Shown piece after piece: positions 11,576-22,312 of a stretch of 64,000 nt of DNA. Both the position numbers and the translations under genes were made by a program. Under the pieces are notes generated by a model. It was not told the origin of the DNA and did no database searches. It saw nothing but the letters and a program-made list of their open reading frames with translations. Positions within the stretch are counted from its first letter, which is position 1, and each line of letters opens with the position of its first letter. Source of the stretch: Lyophyllum atratum (lineage: Eukaryota; Basidiomycota; Agaricomycetes; Agaricales; Lyophyllaceae); assembly GCA_014905825.1 (NCBI GenBank), contig JACGCN010000043.1:62001-126000 (forward strand). The letters run 5' to 3'.

Positions 11576-12682
11576 AACGTACGACTTTGACTTGAAATAG
11601 AATGAACAACGTCCTTGATAAGATAAATTGGAGTAGGTCGTCGTCCGCTCGTCAATCGACGTGCAAGGTCGGAAATGTGGCATTGACATTGAGGAAAGAA
11701 AGAAACATGCCGGGAAGGATAATCTTGCGTATGAAACAACCACACACAACTCACATCCCAGTTGAAAACCAGATACTCCCACGACGCGACTACTCCTCTC
11801 TACCCTGCGTAGACAGATACTTGACAGCCAAACGCCTTGCACCGTCGCCATAATCTCCACACTACTGAATGGCGCCCAAGTACCCTATTACATGACCATG
11901 CCGCAAGTACACGGGGAAATGTCGTGTCGACGCCATCAAGCTCACTCAGCGTTACAATGGCATAAGAATACCACATTCGCCTCCTGCTCACTCAGCGTTC
12001 CTTTTCCCAAGCTTAGACACTGTATAAGGCTTTCTCCCTATAAAGCCAGGTCTCTTCTGTCCTTCAACAAGCTCCCTTTCATTTACCCCCATGCCCGGCA
12101 CACAGAAGGCTCTTTTCCTAGAATCCAAGCTCAGACAATTCAGTTGGTGGCGCGGCCGGAGGAAACATATCAGTATGATGATACGTGCACCTTCTGAATC
12201 CACCAACATGTATATATCTTTGATGAATCCTTGTCGACAGAGTCCCGTCGCCATAAGATTGATACCTTGTCGTCCGATCGGTCATGTCAAACAGGTCCTC
12301 CACATCGCCGACGTCGATACAGGAACTGTACTGCAGCAGCTTCTCTCAAGCATTCGGTCATTTCCACGAGGCCCGGGGTGTTGCCGTTCCTCGTCCGCTG
12401 ACACTCGTGTACATGACGATCTATTGATAGCACAGACGTCTTACTAATGACGTTGCAAGAGTACCCGGAGCCAGATCTCGCGCACATCATGACTATCATG
12501 TCTGAAAATACCCTGTTCCTGTTCTCCACATCGAGTTCACAGCCGCAGAGACTCCGTTATAGTACTGACACCAGACATGCTTCTCGCTTACTCATTCCCC
12601 AGACACCCTTTAAATGCGACTGAGAACGTTCTTCTTCGCCAGCACCGCCATCATCCTCTCCGCCCTCCTCTACAAGTACAAC
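11576..12682. other. intergenic with gene debris
   Basis: About 1.1 kb between the aminotransferase remnant and reductase 1. The only piece I can identify is the reductase start at 12091. Confidence 0.5.
12091..12143 (+). pseudogene. reductase (MDR) 5' remnant
   Basis: Starts MPGTQKALFLESKLRQF, matching the first residues of the two reductases (MSANTQKALLLESKQGRF and MSGGTQKALVLESKQGQF). Similarity then stops. A TATA-like ctataaag lies about 50 bp upstream, so a promoter may also have been carried. No downstream reductase sequence follows, so this is a solo 5' fragment. Confidence 0.8.
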
Positions 12683-13958
12683 ATGTCTGCAAACACACAA
12701 AAAGCCCTTCTCCTCGAATCCAAGCAAGGCCGCTTCGTCGTCGACACCCGACCCATTCCCAAGCCCGGGCCAGGCGAGCTCCTCGTCAAGGTACTCGCGA
12801 CGGCCCTCAATCCCGTCGACTGGAAGATCCAGAAGTACGGCGCGTTCATCAATGATTTTCCGGCTGTGCTTGGGACCGATGGAGCGGGGGAGGTGCAGGA
12901 GGTCGGTGAGGGTGTGACCACATTCTCCAAGGGAGACAAGGTGTACGCGCTATCCTACTTATCACGTCGTGGTCGCGCTTATTCTTATACGGAACGTTCA
13001 GTGTCTTTCAAGGAACTTTTGATCCTGAAGAAGCGACTTTCCAGCAATTCACCATTACCGACGCTGCGACCACCGCCAAGGTCAGACCGTCTTAGACACT
13101 AACAAGTCACTTGACGTCTGAATCCATGATCATCCAGATACCCGCGACGCTTTCTGTCGAGGAGGCCTCTACGATCCCAGTAGCCCTCACAGCCGCGTAC
13201 GTCGGGCTGTACAACTCCAAGCCCTACGGATTGGAACTGGCGTGGCCCTTGGACCCCTCCAACCGCGGCAAATACTCAGGGACGCCCATCGTCATCCTGG
13301 GCGGTGCGAGTTCCGTCGGACAGTACGGTGAGATACGTCTCTTGGAAATGTGAAGAATTCGGACCTCACCCCCCCTCCGCGTCTAGCAATCCAACTCGCC
13401 AAACTCTCTGGTTTCTCCCCCATCATCGCAACAGCCTCCCCAAAACACACAGACCACCTAAAGTCGCTCGGGGCCACCAGTATCCTCGACCGAAACCTCC
13501 CCCTCTCCTCTCTCCAAGCCTCCATCAACAAAATAACCAACGCACCCATCACCATCGTCTACGACGCCATCTCCTCCAGAACAACGCAACAAACCGGCCA
13601 CGACCTCCTCGTCCCCGGAGGCCACCTCATCACCGTCCTGAACCTGGCCATCACGAAGTCCGAGGAGGTCGGGCACATCCAGGTCGGTGGGATTCTGCGG
13701 CTCCCGCAGAATCAGGTGTTGCTTAGGGCGCTTTATGGGAAGATGACGGGGCTTTTGGAGGAGGGGGCGATTAAGGTGTGTGGATTTGTGATTGGAATGG
13801 GTGTGGACGCTGGGGCTTATGATTTTTTCTTTCTTTTTTAGCCGAATAGGTATGAGGTGCTGCCGGAGGGGTTGCAGGGGATTGTGGGAGGCTTGCAGCG
13901 TCTTCAGGAGGATAAGGTGTCGGGTGTTAAGTTGGTCGCGTTGCCTTGGGGCGCGTGA
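12683..13958 (+). CDS. medium-chain dehydrogenase/reductase, enoyl-reductase-like, copy 1
   Basis: NAD(P)H-dependent MDR-superfamily oxidoreductase resembling fungal trans-acting enoyl reductases and 'zinc-binding dehydrogenase-like' proteins. Visible order: PGPGELLVKVLATALNPVDWK; PAVLGTDGAGEV (no Cys or GHE zinc ligands, so probably zinc-free); VILGGASSVGQYAIQLAKLSG (Rossmann nucleotide fold); LKSLGAT; and the tail LVALPWGA. At least four introns are needed, near 12940-13001, 13081-13139, 13327-13386 and 13773-13841. An in-frame ATG at 12614 would add 23 residues containing a hydrophobic run (FFFASTAIILSALLY). I prefer 12683 because it matches the starts of copy 2 and the remnant. The transposon begins 77 bp past the stop. 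The substrate is unknown. Confidence 0.83.
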
Positions 13959-14034
13959 TGCGGGATGTTTTGTATACCTTTGTGTTTAACAGCTAAACAG
14001 GAATTGACTATGTATTAGTGTTTTGTAATCCAAT

Positions 14035-14115
14035 AGGGTAGTTCAAAGCTGGGCGCTGAGCGCTGACGCTTTCCGCTTTCCGCTTCTGATGGCTGACAAA
14101 TGTACCAATTTGAGA
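14035..14115 (+). repeat. left terminal inverted repeat
   Basis: 81 bp, perfect partner of 16973-17053. Similarity continues with mismatches for about 10 bp inward. It includes a short internal tandem, cgctttccgctttccgctt. Confidence 0.95.
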
Positions 14116-14194
14116 GTCCGCCGTCACGCTCGATGGCTGCGCGTCGCGCGACCGCGTATGATAATCTTGTGTAAGATCTTTGAATCCAGACATT

Positions 14195-15499
14195 ATGCCG
14201 CCACTCTCGCTTCACAAAAAGACTCTTCAGGCCTATGTACTCCTTATGGCTACTCGCAATATCTTTATGCCATTTGAAAGTCTCGAGGAAGCCTGCCAAC
14301 AACTTGATCTAGATCTGGCTACTATTCTGGCTATTGAAGAGACACGCTATCTGAACAGACGGCCTCCTGTGCCCAAAGCAGGGAACCTACATCTTGCTTG
14401 GGTTTATGCCGAGAATCCTGACCACCACGACCGATTCACCAACATGCTTCGTGTTTCACCTCATGTCTTCCAAATCATTCTCACCCTCATCGAGAACCAC
14501 CCCGTCTTTACAAATCACTCCAATCTAGGGCAAACACCTGTTGAACAACAGCTCGCAGTGACGCTGTACCGAATGGGTCGGTTTGGGAACGCAGCATCAG
14601 TCGAGGATATTGCACGGACAGCAGGGTGTGGAGAGGGATCAGTCGAGAATTATACTGATCGCTGTTTTACGGCCATCGAGTCCCTTCACAGCATGTTTGT
14701 TCGGAGGCTGAGATCAGCTGAGAAGGAGGTGGAAAAGCAGTGGATGGATCTGCAGCTGGGGTTTAAGGGGACATGGCGCGAGGGTTGGTTGATGTATGAC
14801 GGGACCATTGTCGTACTGTTTAGGAAGCCTGGGCTCAACGGGGATGCATATTATACGCGGAAATCTAACTATGGTCTGAATGTCCAGGTGAAACCTATTT
14901 TTTGTGCTGTCGCTGTTATCTGATCTATTTTCTAGATTGGGAACACTCCTTCAAATTTGCGAATCGTCGATTATTCCCATGGATTGACTGGATCTGCCCA
15001 CGATGCAACAGCATTCCAGCATACGACGGCAGTGAAGCACCCTGAGCTTCTCTTCGAAGGCAATGAGTTTGCGTGGACTGATTCTGCCTACGCCGTCAAC
15101 TCTCGCACTATTCCAGTCCATAAAAAACCAGCCTCACTCGATCCAGCAAACGCTCTCTTTGACCATGTCCTCGCCCACCTTCGTGTGCGTTCGGAGCACT
15201 GTATGGGTGCACTCAAAGGACGATTCCAGTGCCTTCGTGGCCTTCGATGCAACATAACGTCCAACGCAGAACACTATAAAGCTTGTCGATGGATTACAGT
15301 TGCGATAATCCTCCACAACCTGATTATCGATGTTGAAGGAAGTGCGTCGGGCACACATTTCACTCATGAGCATGGACGAGAAGAAGAGGAAGAGGATCGA
15401 GGGCTTAGGGTTGAGCCACCCGCAGATTTCACTGATGATGAAGATGATGCGCTACGTCGCCAGCTTGTAGCGGAGATCGTCGCTGCCCGTGGACTGTAA
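14195..15499 (+). CDS. Harbinger-type DDE transposase
   Basis: Two exons, 14195-14887 and 14936-15499, joined over a 48-nt GT-AG intron, giving 418 residues. The catalytic triad can be placed: Asp202 in MYDGT, Asp254 in GSAHDATAF and Glu318 in RSEHCMGALKGRF, matching the DDE superfamily endonuclease of HARBI1/PIF type (DDE_Tnp_4). A helix-turn-helix-like stretch (ASVEDIARTAGCGEGSVENY) precedes the catalytic domain. The C-terminus is acidic (HGREEEEEDR). The start is the first ATG in frame (MPPLSLHKK). It cuts and moves the element together with the second protein encoded on the other strand. No stop or frameshift is seen. Confidence 0.92.
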
Positions 15500-15579
15500 A
15501 AACCATGTATTAAAGTACTATGCTATCGACTACGACTACCTAGGGTATAAGTAAGGGTATAAGTAAAGAACTTCACAGA

Positions 15580-16846
15580 CTAGAAGTCAAAATCATTATC
15601 CATACGTTCCGTGTCCCACTCCGGTGAGTGCGCCCTCTTCTGACGTTTACGAGGAGACTCTAGTTCTGAAACCATCTTGATATACTGGTCCCTGGACCAT
15701 ATGCCCAGTTTCAGCTCCTCAAAGAGCTGCCCACGCTTCTTAACAATGAGCTCCTCGGAGGCTTTTGAACGAAGGGCCTCCAGATTTTCTCTAGAGATGG
15801 ACGTGAAAAACAGAACGAAAGATACAGAGCTAGGAACCCACCTTTGGATATCAAGGAGTGTCTCTCCGAGACTGCGCTTGGCTGGGGTCTTCTGAATGAG
15901 GGAACGGGCCTTCTCAAAAGATTCCTGCGAGACCGTCGATGGCTTGGGAGCACGTGTCTGAGAAGGCATGGGTATAGCAGGTGCATTGATGATGGGAGTC
16001 CCGAACGTCCGTGGTGCCGCACCAGGAGACATGGTGGACGCACCACTCGATATGGCTGGTGAGGGTTGCGAAAGGGTCTCGTGAGCCTGAGATTCGGTTG
16101 AGGAGTCACCAGGAGCTTGATACCAAGTGACTGCCGAATGGCCCTCAGGAACCAGTGCAGTCGTGACAACAATGGGTACCACATTCGGCCGAGTCGAAAG
16201 GATGACGTGAAGACGAGGGAAGAGAGGGAATTCCTTTTCGATTTGTTCTAGACGCATGTCATTAGTTTCGTAACAGGAAAAATATGCTGCACTTACCCCA
16301 CAGGTTCTTGGCAGCAGCGGGGGTCGACTCATCTGGTCCAGTGGGAGGGATATAGAAGTCGAGGGCACCCTCCTGACTGGGCTCTTGGCTAGGCTCGTCG
16401 TCATCACCGTCAGCTTGCACGCCGCCACCTGTCTGCCAGAGTTTCTTGTGATGCTTCCGATAGGTCCTAACGAGGCTTTAGGGTGGATAGGTCAATGGTA
16501 CTTCATTCAGAATTAATTCAAATACGCACGATTCGACTTTACTCTTCACACGATCCGCGATAACGGAAGGGTCCACGGCAAAAAGCTCCGGCAGGATTTT
16601 CTCGCCAATCCGCTTGAAGACTGTGACTTTAGTTTCCCCGGAAGTGTTCTGTAAATGGATGGTTATTCAAACGAGCGGAGGATGGGAATATTTTCAATGC
16701 CATACCTCGCTTTTGTCCTTCTTCCCAAAAATGACCTTATAATTCTTCTCGACTTCGAGCTCGGTCAACAAGGCCCAGGTTAAAAAGTTCTCGTTGTCGG
16801 CCCAGGGAATGTCGGAAATTTTGGTCTTGGACTTCTTCGGAGGCAT
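15580..16846 (-). CDS. transposon-encoded Myb/SANT-like protein (ORF2)
   Basis: The start at 16846 (MPPKKSKTKISDIPWADNEN) gives a Trp/acidic Myb-SANT-like N-terminal segment. At least four exons follow, with introns near 16652-16707, 16476-16530, 16252-16298 and probably 15790-15840. The middle is Pro/Ser/Thr-rich and low in complexity. The C-terminal part is charged and helical (ELKLGIWSRDQYIKMVSELE), followed by the basic stretch PRKRQKR, a likely nuclear localisation signal. In PIF/Harbinger elements the second gene encodes a Myb-like protein that binds the ends and brings the transposase to the nucleus. The position inside the element and the convergent orientation fit this. Confidence 0.78.
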
Positions 16847-16972
16847 TGGATTACAAATATGATAGATAAATGAATGTGGGGAGGTGAATTCACGTAAAGA
16901 CTGTGGCTGGATGTCGACGGGCACGCAGCCTGCACTGCGTTTGCTCAAGTCACAGAAAGTCACACGGCGGGA

Positions 16973-17053
16973 TCTCAAATTGGTACATTTGTCAGCCATC
17001 AGAAGCGGAAAGCGGAAAGCGTCAGCGCTCAGCGCCCAGCTTTGAACTACCCT
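16973..17053 (-). repeat. right terminal inverted repeat
   Basis: Reverse complement of the left end with no mismatch that I can see. Confidence 0.95.
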
Positions 17054-17257
17054 AATGTTGTTCGTTCGAGTTGTTTACGACGCCGACAGCCCCAAAATCG
17101 CCAGCGAGCATCCTTGTTCTGCAGCAGAAAAGCCGCGGCTCAGGCTATAGCTCGCGGCTTTGCAATATCTGAGCCTAAGCCGTAGGCTTTGAGAGGCCTT
17201 GCCGACGGCTCGGCATCGGCCGTCTTACGGCTTTGAGCCGAGCCTGGCACAACTTCC

Positions 17258-17690
17258 GACTAGTACGCGTCGTCGTCATCCAGCACCCTTCAACTGCGCA
17301 AAGCAGTTTTTTTTACCAAACATGAACCAGATGCCGAATTGCGTACTAGTGGTACACGGCGTCGTCATCCAGCACCGCACAGGTATGTGGATATATACAT
17401 CGCTCACTAAGCTTTCCGCACTCGTCCGTTCTCACCTCACCCCTCCTCACCTAAGTAGCTTGGTGACATCGCCAAGCTCGACAGGAACTGCGCAGAGCAG
17501 CCCTTTCCTTCCAAACATGGATTACTGCTGGCAGATGCCGAATTGCGTACTCGTAGTACGCGTCGTCCTCGTCCAGCACTGCAAAGGTATGAGGCTCACT
17601 AACTTGACTAAGCTGTCTAACTCGTCCATTCTCACCTAGCTTTATAATATCGCCAAGCTCGTGCGCAGAGCAGACGTCTCCCTTCAAAAC
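17258..17690 (+). repeat. three ~180-bp tandem repeats upstream of reductase 2
   Basis: The words cgtcgtcgtcatccagcac, aactgcgcaaagcag and accaaacatg recur with spacing of 175-196 bp. Copies start near 17258, 17340 (to 17487) and 17532 (to 17690). The best-kept pair is 17328-17397 and 17532-17591. They occupy the promoter side of the reductase at 17827. A cacccacacccacaccc run follows at 17788-17815, close to the start codon. Confidence 0.7.
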
Positions 17691-17826
17691 ATGCCTCGCT
17701 GCCAGTGACATTTGTAATCTGGGACACGCCCCTGCATCTCGTCCATATAAATATCCAGACCAAGTTGATCTCAAGCACCAACACGTTTCCACCCACACCC
17801 ACACCCACACCTACACCTGCTTCAAC

Positions 17827-19089
17827 ATGTCTGGGGGCACACAAAAAGCACTTGTACTCGAATCCAAGCAAGGACAGTTTGTTGTCCGCGATCGACACAT
17901 CAGCAAACCTGGGCCGGGCGAGCTTCTCGTCAAGGTGCTGGCGACGGCGCTGAACCCTCTAGATTGGAAGATACAGCAGTATGGGTTTTATGTGACGGAG
18001 TACCCTGCTGTTCTTGGAGCGGACGCTGCTGGGGAGGTCGTACAGGTTGGGGAGGGCGTTACTGCCTTCTCAGTCGGGGACAGAGTGTAAGTGATACCGT
18101 CCCCTTTTTACGCCCCGCACATATGATGCTTATGTTCGTAGGTTCTCTGCAGGGATGATGAAGGGGGACGCTGGGACTTTCCAGCAGTTTGCCATCATCC
18201 CTGCTGCTACTTCCACGATGAAGGTCAGACTCAGCGATGCATTTGTTCGATCCATGCTAAAAGTCTATACAGATACCCCCTGGACTTTCCTTCGAGGAAG
18301 CCTCGACAATTCCCGTAACCCTCACAGCCGCATATCTAGGTCTCTACAACTCCAAACCTCACGGATCCGGACTGGCGTGGCCATTAGAGTCAACGGGTCG
18401 GAGTAAATACGCAGGAACACCTCTGGTTATCCTGGGCGGTGCAACTTCTGTCGGACAATATGGTGCGCTATCTCATCGATGAAATGGAACTCATGAATCA
18501 CGAACTAACCTCTGCGCGCACACCAGTCATCCAGTTCGCCAAGCTGTCCGGGTTTTCGCCTATCATCACGACGGCGTCCTTGAAACATAACGACTACTTG
18601 AAGTCCCTCGGCGCAACCCACGTCCTCGATCGGAATCTACCCGCCGCCTCCCTCAAAGCCGAGATCAAGAAGCTCACCAGTGCCCCTGTTCAAGTCGTTT
18701 ACGACGCCATCTCGACGAGAGAGACGCAGCAGACGGGACACGATGTCCTCAGTCCCGGCGGTAATCTCGTCACCGTTTCTCCTCTGGCGATCACAAAGGC
18801 CGAGGACATCGGACACTCCCATGTCGTGGCCTTCAACACTGTACCTCAGAACCGGGTGGTTCTTGAGGATCTCTACGGGATGCTACCGCAGCTCTTGGAG
18901 GAAGGGGTGATTAAGGTATGTTCAGCCCGGTTGTACGATTGTATGTATGGTGGGGCTGATGTTCTTCCGCAGCCTAACAGGTTAGAGGTACTGCCCGATG
19001 GTCTCCAGGGAATCATCGGTGGTCTGCAACGGCTGCAGGACAACCAAGTGTCGGGCGTCAAACTAGTGGCTCTGCCGTGGGGTGCATAA
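17827..19089 (+). CDS. medium-chain dehydrogenase/reductase, enoyl-reductase-like, copy 2
   Basis: Paralogue of the reductase at 12683-13958. The product starts MSGGTQKALVLESKQGQF and has PGPGELLVKVLATALNPLDWK, PAVLGADAAGEVVQVGEG, LVILGGATSVGQYVIQFAKL and the same end, LVALPWGA. Introns near 18088-18141, 18224-18272, 18462-18526 and 18916-18973 lie at the same sites as in copy 1. The region around the first intron is cleaner than in copy 1 (GMMKGDAGTFQQFAI). It lacks the zinc-ligand Cys residues of true alcohol dehydrogenases. Together with the solo 5' fragment at 12091 it makes a local family of three. The substrate is unknown. Confidence 0.85.
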
Positions 19090-19535
19090 AGCCGGAATGT
19101 GACTTGGAAGTGGTAACTCGCGCGCAATAATCTAGGCGAGAGATGACGATACATTTCTCAGGCTGAGCTTGAGAGCGTCGATAGAGGCGAGAATGACTGG
19201 CATTTGAATATAATCGTCTATCTAGGTTGAGCTGTGTTAGAACGTGGACTGTGGTACTCTCGATGTGATGACCTGGCGTATCCAGAACTAGTACTCACCC
19301 GCGAAACCTGGTACTATAGTTCAGTGCTAACAGATGAACGAGTGCTTTCCGATCGTAAATAAACAAAGATAGGGAAGGATAGACCTCGTAAAGATGGCAG
19401 AACAAGTGTAGAGGGGGATGATCATGTAAGTATCCGAGCAGAACCCTTAGGTCCCATAACCTTACTGTTTGATGTCCTATATCCTATGATATTACTCCAG
19501 ACGAGCTAACGGCTACCTGTGTCTATCGGGAAGGA
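19090..19535. other. intergenic, no gene recognised
   Basis: Convergent gap between reductase 2 and the F-box gene. No repeats or frames of note. Confidence 0.5.
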
Positions 19536-21266
19536 CTACGGCCCCCATGCCGATGGTTTAACCCAACTTCGAGGTTGCCAAGCATCATACTGGAGGTCAT
19601 CAGAAATGCTGATATTCTTGAACGGCGTGAAGATGGGCATGTTGTTAGATGTAGACACCGGGGGTTGGTCGTATTTGAGATGGAGCTTGAAACCCATATG
19701 AAGGACAGGCGCCAGATCGGGATAAATATCGCGTTGCAGATAGCGTCGAAAAGTGAAACTTGCGCGTCTGAGACGCGCCACGCCCTCAGGTGCGAGGGTC
19801 GTTCTGGATAAAACGAACTGAAGTATGTCGTCGTCCGTCACGTCGGTACTAGGAGGGAATAGAAGTTCGACTTCCTCTAAAAAAGGGCATAAGGTCGTCT
19901 CTGTCATCGACGAAGCTGGATGAAGACGGCTGATGAAGGCCGTGGAAAGGCTAGGTAGGGCCTCCGCAGGATCCTCCTCCAATTCCGGTGTGACAACACT
20001 ACCCCATGTAGTACTAGGGCTGAGAATAACTGAGCAATTGAGGTATAGTCTCTTGAGGAAAGGGGTCATATGGAGACATTCTGACAGATCGTCTACAGTG
20101 GTTGCCGCAATGTCAATTGCCATAGTATCGATGCTGCTCCGGGGAGAAAGCAGGGAAATGAAGGGTGGCCGACGGATGTAGGACATCTCCGTCAATTCTA
20201 TGTGTCGAAGCTGAGGAAGATCGAGGCTCCCAAAAAACCTTCGGATTTGTTCCTCATGAATCTCCCATGATGTTACTAGTTTGACCCTGAATTCTTGTAG
20301 ATGGGGAAGGCTGATTGCATGCGTAGATACGATGCCTGCTCCATGTGAGGAGACTTCGCAGACGAATGTAGCGAGGCGCGGACACTTGCTTAAGATGTCC
20401 AACGTGTCGTTTATGGTCAAGCGAGAATTGTTGTAAGGTCCCCTGGATATCATATGAAGTGAGGTGAGAACTTCCCATCGCACAGGAAGGGTAGAAGATG
20501 CCTGGGATGGATAATCGAAGAAGAAAAGTTTCCGGATAGACGCAGAATGGAAGAAGGATAAGGATGGGAAGTGCGCTTCGGGCCGAGCATTTACGACCTC
20601 GAGTTGGACAGTTTCGAGGACCGGAACATCATTTTCGGTCAGACGGGTTAAAAAACCCATATAATCATGGAGGATCCTGGAATTGAGATGCTTCCAGCGG
20701 CGTGAGTACCGGAAGATGATGTCGAGAAGGTAATGAGTACTATCCGTCGACACTGGGCGGCCCGAATAAGGGGGGTGCTGATCATCTACGAATGAGATGG
20801 AAATGGGAAGGCTAGCAGAGCGACTTAACCATGCCTCGATTGCTCCACCATATCGCACCAGCAAGTCGCTTTTGTCTCGTCCATGACCGTAGGGAGGGGC
20901 AATGTGAAGGGATGACCATAGTTGCGGGGTGGAAAAGCTGATCTGCCGCCACGTACTACATACACGGCCGAGTAACAAGGGAGGCTCTCCGGAGCTCATC
21001 GCACAGTTCCTTGAAGGAAGACACCAGTAAAATATTGTTTGCATCACTTCCACTGGTAGTTTACGGATTCCAGAAATGAGAGTGCGATGGTCATGGATGT
21101 GCTCATCCATTGCTTTCCGCTGGAGATGAAGATCGTCGATGAGAGCGGAGAAACGCGATATCCTGTCTTCGATACGCTGGCGTTCTTCCAAGGCGTCGGA
21201 CACGATCTGACGAATCTTGGGAACTTCAGCGTCTGTAGCATGATAGTCGGTTTTGAGTCGATCCAT
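19536..21266 (-). CDS. F-box protein with leucine-rich C-terminal half, copy 2
   Basis: Single-exon gene of 576 residues. Order: an N-terminal coiled-coil (DALEERQRIEDRI), then the F-box (LPVEVMQTIFYWCLP and LLGRVCSTWRQISFSTPQLW, about residues 60-120), then a long degenerate leucine-rich region. F-box proteins link targets to SKP1-cullin ubiquitin ligases. The target here is unknown. Relatives in the window align at an upstream ATG followed by (D/E)SPF. In this gene that codon reads TTG (21279-21281), so the first usable ATG is five codons in, at 21266 (MDRLKTDYHATD). It lies head-to-head with aminotransferase 2, as the F-box pseudogene does with aminotransferase 1. Confidence 0.88.
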   Translation of the reverse strand: MDRLKTDYHATDAEVPKIRQIVSDALEERQRIEDRISRFSALIDDLHLQRKAMDEHIHDHRTLISGIRKLPVEVMQTIFYWCLPSRNCAMSSGEPPLLLGRVCSTWRQISFSTPQLWSSLHIAPPYGHGRDKSDLLVRYGGAIEAWLSRSASLPISISFVDDQHPPYSGRPVSTDSTHYLLDIIFRYSRRWKHLNSRILHDYMGFLTRLTENDVPVLETVQLEVVNARPEAHFPSLSFFHSASIRKLFFFDYPSQASSTLPVRWEVLTSLHMISRGPYNNSRLTINDTLDILSKCPRLATFVCEVSSHGAGIVSTHAISLPHLQEFRVKLVTSWEIHEEQIRRFFGSLDLPQLRHIELTEMSYIRRPPFISLLSPRSSIDTMAIDIAATTVDDLSECLHMTPFLKRLYLNCSVILSPSTTWGSVVTPELEEDPAEALPSLSTAFISRLHPASSMTETTLCPFLEEVELLFPPSTDVTDDDILQFVLSRTTLAPEGVARLRRASFTFRRYLQRDIYPDLAPVLHMGFKLHLKYDQPPVSTSNNMPIFTPFKNISISDDLQYDAWQPRSWVKPSAWGP

Positions 21267-22312
21267 AAAAGGAGACTGCAAATTCTTGCGTGTAATCGCA
21301 GTTCAGTGTTAAATTAGTCGTCAGATTGACTGTCTGCGTACATTTCCCCCCATGGCTGGGTAACGAGTAGGCTGAAAGTGAAAGATGCCTGGAACCCTGA
21401 TCAGGAGCTTGCCCAGCCGTCTTCGAGCCTCAGCCCTTGATGGTTGTGTGTGCTTCTGCTTGGCAAGAGCCCTAGACTTGCACGGAAGTGCAATGAACTT
21501 GTTCCAACCGCAGACATAGCCTACTAGGAAAGTATAGCCGGCCAGGATTAACATTGCTCAACGTTCGGATTACGCGTTGACCTACCGATAAACCTGGACG
21601 ATAATCTTTCATATTGGAGGCTTCAATACTCTCAAATTGGACGCTCAGTAGCGCTGAGCTTTAACACTTCGGCCATCATGCATCATACTCCAGGTATTTC
21701 GAAAGATTCGTCTGACTGAGTCACAGACGCTAGGAGGCGCTAGGTTGACACGCATCATAGGTACGGTCCTGAATCTCTGGCGTGCCTCGCAAAAACTTCA
21801 GGCTCACTGTATTCTCTCATTTTGCCTTCGTTAATGAACTCGTGGACCAACTCTTACTACTTAGTATCCCGGCGGCCTTAGACTGGGAACATTCCTGGGT
21901 CGGAAATGGCGCGGAACGATGTATAGAGGCGCAGTTGGAAAGGGTGGTCGCACATTACATGAGAGCATATCTCCTTCCTGAAACTGCAGGCAAGTAGTAC
22001 GTGTCACCCTTAAAATGAGATGTGTTACACAAACCTCACCCGACACATCTTTCGCACCATATAGAACAGACTGTTCCATCCCGATAGCGTAGAGAGCAGA
22101 AGACGTATGCAAGGTACATACTGAGTCATGACAGATATTGCGATCGGCAAGATATAAATAATTTACAAATTCGGGAAAACCAATGAACGCCGGCCTGTAT
22201 TTTATCTCCTTGGTCAGAAAGCATTCGCCATTTGCTGCCCTTTCCAAAGGCCAAAAGTTTGTCCACGAGCCCCCACCATCTTTCGTCCCTGCGATTTGTA
22301 AGGACCGCCGTT
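21267..22312. other. divergent intergenic region (F-box / aminotransferase 2)
   Basis: About 1 kb. It holds small frames without recognisable domains and is probably the promoter region of both genes. It is longer than the equivalent 443-bp gap near 5.4 kb, and I could not align the two by eye. Confidence 0.4.

Larger units (their letters stand above)
14035..17053. mobile_element. complete PIF/Harbinger-type DNA transposon (3,019 bp)
   Basis: The two ends are inverted repeats of 81 bp (14035-14115 and 16973-17053) that I read as identical, starting AGGGTAGTTC. They are flanked by AAT on both sides (14032-14034, 17054-17056), a likely 3-bp target duplication. A TA duplication with ends starting GGG is the alternative reading. 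Inside are two convergent genes, a DDE transposase and a Myb/SANT-like second protein, the gene pair typical of this superfamily. Both are open, so the element may be autonomous and young. Confidence 0.93.

Noticed and set aside
17788..17815. cacccacacccaca run as a telomere repeat
   Set aside because: The unit is not CCCTAA; a simple-sequence run near a transcription start is more likely.
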